DNA from: Polyodon spathula
Lineage: Eukaryota > Chordata > Actinopteri > Acipenseriformes > Polyodontidae
Assembly: GCF_017654505.1 (NCBI RefSeq)
Contig: NC_054547.1
Location: 25,177,975-25,241,974 of the forward strand
Length of the DNA stretch: 64,000 nt
Direction of reading: 5' to 3'
The translations under genes were made by a program, and so were the position numbers. Positions within the stretch are counted from its first letter, which is position 1. Each line of letters begins with the position of its first letter. Positions 58,441 to 64,000 of the stretch are shown piece after piece. Below the pieces are notes generated by a model. That model was given only the letters and a program-made list of their open reading frames with translations. It was not told the DNA's origin and searched no databases.

Positions 58441-61170
58441 ACAATCGATCAATCGTTATTTTATATAGCGCCTTTCATTGTGCACCACCATCACAAACCG
58501 CTTTACAAGATAGTGAGGAACAATGCATAAAACATTAAATACATTGAAATACAGGGCATAGTACATTAAATACAAACAGTAAAACAAAATGCGAATACAT
58601 TAAATACAAAGCTAGGGTGTTAATTCTAAACATTGTGGATGCATGTGTCATACAGAATCATATGAATAAGTTGGAGTGAGAAACCTGAAATAGCAATTTA
58701 GACAACAGCTAATGACAGATATCAGGCTTAAAGAGTATTAAAAGCAAAAGAAAACAAGTGGGTCTTGAGAGTTGATTTGAAGTGAGTGACTGTGGGAGCT
58801 ACAGACACTAAAGCTGGGAGAGAGTTCCAGAGAGTCGGGGCTATGAAGCTAAAAGGGCGCTCTCCAAGTGTGGTGCACTTTTCCTTGGGTATAACAAGCA
58901 AGCCAGAGTCAGAGGACCTCAGCTTGCATGCAGGGACACAGTGGGTCAGCAGGTTGGAGAGATACTCTGGACCTGTGTGATGAAGGGTCTTGTAGGCAAC
59001 CAGGAGAATTTTGAACGTAATCGTGAACTTTACAGGTAGCCAGTGCAGCTGGGCAAGACAGGGTGTAATGTGATCATGTTTTTTATATCTGGTAAGGATC
59101 CTAGCAGCGGCATTTAGAACCAGCTGCAATCGGTTTATGGTGCATGACGGAAGACTACCATAGAGAGAGTTGGAGTAGTCAACTCGAGAGGAGATGAATG
59201 CATGACAAAGAATGTCTGCATCCGGGAGGGAAAGGTAGGGACGGACCTTTGAGATGTTTTGGAGGTGGTAGAAGGAGGATTTGATTACAGAAGAGATTTG
59301 GGTATCAAAGGGAGGTTACTATCCAGAAGTACACAAAGGCTTCGTACAGTGGTGGAAGGCAGCAGTAGACAGTTTCCATGGTTCAAGGAAGCAATATTGA
59401 AATTGTGGAATTGAGCTTTTGATCGTAGAAGAAGTTCAGATTTGTAAGTATTGAGCGGAATAAAATTGGCAGCCATTCAGGTCTTGATGTCTTGAATGCA
59501 AGCTGAGAGTTGGACCATGGCAGAGGGAAAACCAGGGTCTAGTTTTAAGTAGAGCTGGGTGTTATCTGCATAGTAGTGAAACATGAGGCTATGTTGCTGG
59601 ATGAGGTGACTGAAATAAAACATGTAGATGTTGAAGGGACACCGCAAGTGACTGGGTTTGTGTCACCACTGCTTCCATCATAGAAAACAGACTGCATGTG
59701 TCCAGATAGGTAAGAGGAGAGGAGAGAGATCCCAGCATACTTCTGAAGGAGGTCAAGAAGAATGCTATGATCTATGGTATGAAAAGCAGCAGTGAGGTCA
59801 AGGAAGATAAGGACAGAGGGAGTATCAGCATCAGCATTAAGCAGAAGATCATTTACAATCCGGAGCAGAGCAGTTTTGGTACTATGATGCGGCCGGAAGC
59901 CAGACTGCTGAGATTCAAGCAGATTGTTATCTGTGAGATGTTTCATCAGCTGGCTGGCTAAAGCCCTTTCAAGACTTTTGGAGAGAAAAGGAAGATTGGA
60001 TATGGGACAGAAGTTTGATAAGACAGAGGATTTTTTGAGCACTGACAGCAGGAACCAGGCTTGAAACCAGGGACAGGTTGAGAGTGTGCGTAATGGAAGG
60101 AGCAAGATGGACGAGATTTGTTGGCCTGGGGTCCAAGGGGCATGTGGCTGTAGTTGATTTCAACAATAGGGTGGAGACATCAGTAATGGAGAGAGGACAG
60201 AAGGAAAAGAGAGCAGGCGGGGCAATCGGAGGAGAGTCAAGGTGGTCAAGTACTATACCGGGTTTGATGCAGGAGAGCTTAGAATAAATGGTGTTGATTT
60301 TGTTTTGAAAGAAAGAGGAGAAATTATGGCAGATCAGCGAGGAGGATGAATGGGATATGGATTTATCAATGGCAGGCAGACTTAAGCAGTCAATGTTTGA
60401 GGGTATACCATGGAGTTGCAATGTTTCTTCACTGTTCTGGTTGTGAGCGGAGCAACTGTGTCGATGATCTGAGTAAGGGTGGCTTTGTAGAGGGACACCG
60501 CATCATCGACCAAAGATGGAAAAGTACCAGTCAGAGGAGAAGAAGAGACACATTCTGCATTATAAATATAGCAGATTTTTGGGATGGAAGGAAATAACAG
60601 TATCAGTAGTAGCTGAAGGTGTGGGAAAATTAATATTGACAGTGATTAGGAAATGGTCAGAGAGAAAGAGATATCTGAAAGTGAGAGATTAGAGATATCA
60701 AGACCCCTGGTGATAGCAGATCCAGAGTGTGTCCACGGGTGTGAGTGAGGATGTTGACAGATTGAAAGAGACCAAGACAGTCCAGGAACGTGAGAAAGTC
60801 GGCCACTAGAGGGGAAGAAGACAAATCAACATGGATGTTGAAATCACCTAGGAGTAGAATTTTGTCAGTTGAAGTGCAGACCAGGGAGAGAAATTGCGAG
60901 AACCCAGCAATAAAAGCAGGGTTATCCTTTGGTGGACGATAGATAACAGAATGTATAGTTTGTAGCAGGTAGTACAGGGGGAGAGGGAGATAGTAACAGT
61001 ATCTGAAGCAAATAATTACCAGTGTTCATTCTAAGAGAGGAGAAAGAGTGAGCACGCTTTGTCCAGGAGATCCAGACATTAGGTTTCAGAGTGGGAATAA
61101 GGCCTCTAATAGCCATTGGGAGAGATTTGGAAAAGGTCCTTGCTCTACCTGTCCTCGCTCTGACTGTCAC
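58441..61170 (-). mobile_element. L2-clade LINE, minus strand, truncated
   Basis: From right to left: an endonuclease segment with GDFNIHVD (60825-60848), a reverse transcriptase at 60421-59545 (SQQSGFRPHHSTKTALLRIV, then FLDLTAAFHTIDHSILLDLL) and a C-terminal block at 59129-58728 (LHWLPVKFTITFKILLVAYK and PTLWNSLPALV). The 3' tail is at 58441-58515. Several frameshifts are present and the usual AAFDTVDH reads AAFHTIDH, so it is dead. Confidence 0.88.
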
Positions 61171-61285
61171 AGTTCAGACTGCCCTTAGACGTGTGGCCCT
61201 TAGACTGCCACAGCTCAGACTGCCCTTGGACGTGTGGCCCTTAGACTGCCACAGCCCAGACTGTCCTTGGACGTGTGAGCTGTGG
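61160..61285. repeat. Minisatellite, about 2.7 units of 45 bp
   Basis: The unit cagactgcccttagacgtgt then ggcccttagactgccacag recurs with small changes (ttgga for ttaga). The last unit breaks into gagctgtggcagtcc, which is inverted relative to the unit end. Confidence 0.75.
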
Positions 61286-61612
61286 CAGTCCATCCAATGT
61301 CCACTTAGATTTAGCTTGCTAACTCTATCTTAAGTAATATAATGCAAATGTAATACAACAAGGTAACTCAATCCAAACATACAAGGTGACCCTTTATTCC
61401 ATTGTGGTGTGTAGCAGATAAAGGTTTACCACTGGAAGCAATGTAGTGCATACTTTCACAATGGCAGGGTCATAACATTCAATGATATAAAAAATATATA
61501 TATCACCTGGGTCACATTTGTAAGTCTGTAACACACTAACTTTGTATTGTTGCCCCATGATTGCATGCGAATTGCACCAATAGATTATACTGTACATAAC
61601 TAAATTCATATT

Positions 61613-62137
61613 TTGGTATTAGAAACCATATTTACAGAAACGACCACCAGACCGGAACCCCACAACGATGAAGACCCCCCAGAAAACCATGTGTCACGCC
61701 CTCCAACTGACATTCAAGAAATAGACACCCCACAGAGACCCATTCCTGATGAACAGCACATTGAGACATATCTGTTAGAGCACCAAACACAATTAAAAAC
61801 TATACTGATCACACATTTAACATCCTTAGCCACATAATTAGCCAGCATAGATAAGACAGTGAGCTCATGTTTGTATGAACAGCAGCGTCAGAATGAGATT
61901 CTGTCCAACATCAACATGAATCTTTCTGAGCTGAATGAACTACAAAGCTCAACGGTCACAGCAATTAAAGACCTCACTTTGACCACAAGGGAGTTGACCA
62001 ATAGTGGTAATTCTGGAACTGCCACTCAAAGCGCAGTGCCCACCTCCACTGCTGCAGAAGGAAAGAGAGTTGACAAACATTATGTTACTTACTGTAACCC
62101 TGGTTCCCTGAAAGAGAAGATGGCCACCAAAACATAG
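61613..62137 (+). pseudogene. Unrecognised open frame with one stop
   Basis: One frame of about 175 codons is broken only by TAA at 61835-61837. It reads ETTTRPEPHNDEDPPENHVS, then IETYLLEHQTQLKTILITHL and, past the stop, NEILSNINMNLSELNELQSS. It looks like a helical, polar protein tail, perhaps an accessory protein of a DNA transposon. Its end runs into the DIRS-type foldback at 62085. Function not assigned. Confidence 0.4.
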
Positions 62138-62335
62138 TTTATGGAATATAAAGCCTGCCTATTGGTAGGTGTCACTGAGATCTTACTATCAAAGCTGTTG
62201 AAAGGCCCCCTTCCCTCGGTGACCTCCTCGTTCCCGCCTACTGAGGGGATAAAACCGTCATGCAGGGAAGGCTCTGATCTCTTTTCGCATCAAAACTGTG
62301 AAGACGACCGAACCAGGGTTACGGAAAGTAACCTA
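62085..62335. mobile_element. DIRS-end-like foldback unit
   Basis: gttacttactgtaaccctgg with ttccctgaaagagaagatgg at the left is inverted by gaaccagggttacggaaagt at the right. The interior resembles 22840-23000 (ggccaccaaaaca, cctgcctattggtag, ataaaaccgtcatgcaggg). Confidence 0.65.
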
Positions 62336-62344
62336 ATGATATCG

Positions 62345-62760
62345 GGCCAGTTCAAGAGCAGATAACAGTGTTGATAGTTGCATCAGGGTTAGATACAGGT
62401 GCAGGTGAAATACAAAGTACCACAGACTGGGTTAAGTGCAGGATTAAATACAGTAAAATATAAAATATAAAATAGGGAGCAGATAAGTGCAAGTTAAAGT
62501 GCATTAAAGGCAGAGTGCTATATTGTCCAGAGGGAGAGTTGACTTTTACAAGTGTTGTCTGAATAGGTGTGTCTTGAGGAGGCGCCAGAAGGTGGTCAGG
62601 GACTGGGCAGTCCTGATATTCATAGGAAGGTCGTTCGACCACTGCAGGGCGAGGGTGGAGAAGGAGTGGGCTCTGGAGGCAGGAGAGCGTACAGGAGGTA
62701 CAGCCAGTCTTCTAGTGCAGACGGAGTGGAGAGTTTGGGTGGGGGTGTAGGGAAGTATCC
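62345..62760 (-). pseudogene. LINE C-terminal fragment (L2/CR1-like)
   Basis: The minus strand reads SHSFSTLALQWSNDLPMNIR, a relic of the A.W.NDLP..IR segment at the end of L2/CR1-type ORF2. It continues TAQSLTTFWRLLKTHLF. No upstream domains remain. Confidence 0.6.
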
Positions 62761-62825
62761 AGTTGGAAACGTGACTGGACAGAGAGGCAGAGTCACACTG
62801 TCCTACAGGCTACAGGGAGCTCTAC

Positions 62826-63900
62826 GAAACAGCCCACTTCCAAACACAGGGCAAAACCCTTCTGTTTGGGGACTTCAATGCCCGGACAAGTAGAGAACTA
62901 TACTTTATTCCCACAATGGGAAACAGGCACATATTTGGAGATAATATACCATTTCAAAACACAACTAAAACCTTGAAATACCTACAATAGCCAGATAAAC
63001 ATGAGTGGCAAGAAACAACTAGAGCTGAGGAAAAGTCTAGGCCTGTGCATAGTGTATGGGAGAGTGAGAGGAGACTCTCTAGGTCACATTTAGTTCCCCA
63101 TTGGTCAGCAGTACCATAGACTATGCAATAACAGACCTAGACATCATTGATATAAATGCACTGACAGACCCCAATCTTACCTAATCTGTAGTTGAGTATC
63201 AGAATGTGGAATAGGTTCTTATATTCTGTCCCTAAATATTTCTTTAGGTTTCATTCTTCTGTGCGATGTCGCTAAACTTCTGGAGACCTGGATTCTTGCA
63301 TACATTATTTGCAGCTAAGACTGTCCTCAACCTAAAGAAAAGCCCCAAACCTACCCACAGTAATCCCCTACAAACCTTCTCCCACTCCCTCCACAGTACA
63401 AATGAGATCACAGAACACTACCAGCAAACCGTAAACTCCCCAGAAATTAAACAAATGATAAGTGCTTTCCTGAACAAAATCAGACCAAAAAATATATAAA
63501 TTTGGCCGTTACATATCTAAACACCATTTTCAAAACAACTGCAGAAAAATCACAATGCAAAGTATCACCAAAGATTGCTAAAAAAATGAAAAGAAAAACG
63601 AGAAGAGGTAGTTTGACAGAGAATGTGCAAAATTAAGACAAAAAGTAAAAAAAAAAAAAAAAAAAAAGGCTAATCTGAAACACACTGTCCCAGATTGAAG
63701 CGGCCATAGACAACAACTCCTTCTGGCAAACCTGGAACAAACTGAAACCCAACAAAAAGACACGCCCAACAGCAATCCAAAACGGTCAAATCTGGACAGA
63801 ACATTTCCAGCACCTATATAAAGAATCCAAACCGAAGCCCTCACACCATATTGATGGACATTACATAAGCAAATGGATGTCATTTTTTTGGAATACCACG
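62826..63900 (+). pseudogene. LINE endonuclease and linker relic
   Basis: LLFGDFNAR at 62861-62887 is an AP-endonuclease motif, followed by STIDYAITDLDIIDINALTD at about 63111-63170. Near 63690-63830 the frame reads NSFWQTWNKLKPNKKTRPTA then IQNGQIWTEHFQHLY, the linker ahead of a LINE reverse transcriptase. Stops and frameshifts are frequent, and the RT would lie at or beyond the window end. Confidence 0.6.
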
Positions 63901-64000
63901 TTCCTTCTCAAAAATGTGTTTTAATATTAACCTTTATAAAGGAAAACATCTGTTTTAATGAATGTTCATGCACCTATTTCAGTGCAATGTAGTTTCTTCA

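Noticed and set aside
61091..61333. Frame rich in LRLPQLRLPLDVWPL repeats
   Set aside because: Translation of the 45-bp minisatellite.

Overview
This is a window of animal nuclear DNA: multi-exon genes with GT/AG introns, no operons, and a heavy load of microsatellites and transposons. The gene order, a PASK fragment (minus strand), then PPP1R7 (plus), then ANO7 (plus), is the order I know from human 2q37.3. The repeats (Tc1-like, DIRS-like, Penelope-like, L2-clade, hAT and piggyBac-type MITEs) suit a ray-finned fish. Partly decayed gene copies beside an intact one would fit a lineage with extra genome duplication, such as sturgeon or paddlefish, but that assignment is inference.

Layout. Bases 1-549 hold two minus-strand exons of PASK; the gene continues beyond the left edge. 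Bases 2298-10076 hold PPP1R7 (sds22, the PP1 regulatory leucine-rich-repeat protein). Its first three and last four recognised coding exons read cleanly, but one middle exon has lost its splice acceptor, the next loses homology part way, and the exons for about three further repeats are not found. I call it a probable pseudogene, or a gene making an in-frame shortened product. Bases 10077-18265 are intergenic: a hAT-type MITE, AT tracts, a MIR-like SINE with an L2 tail, a Tc1 relic, and an orphan TATA box with a splice donor that might be the ANO7 promoter. Bases 18340-54161 hold a complete ANO7 (anoctamin-7/TMEM16G): 24 coding exons, continuous phase, 898 codons plus stop, and the acidic residues of the TMEM16 calcium site all present.

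The ANO7 introns carry most of the mobile DNA. Intron 3 contains a 0.5-kb tandem duplication, a deleted DIRS-like tyrosine-recombinase retrotransposon and a Penelope-like element with YVDD and GIY-YIG domains. Intron 7 has a solo LTR nested in a piggyBac-type MITE. Intron 9 has an end-to-end but decayed Tc1 element with TA target sites. Intron 23 has a deleted Tc1 with long inverted repeats. A roughly 0.3-0.4 kb MITE family recurs in several introns.

Bases 54162-64000 downstream of ANO7 contain no recognisable host gene. They hold a hAT transposase relic, a long minus-strand L2-clade LINE, other LINE fragments and, at 56491-57494, the most striking structure here: a 1,004-bp element with terminal inverted repeats and a 6-bp target duplication, filled with about twenty copies of the palindrome AGATATCT. 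It sits inside a solo LTR with a 5-bp duplication, which itself sits in an L2 tail.
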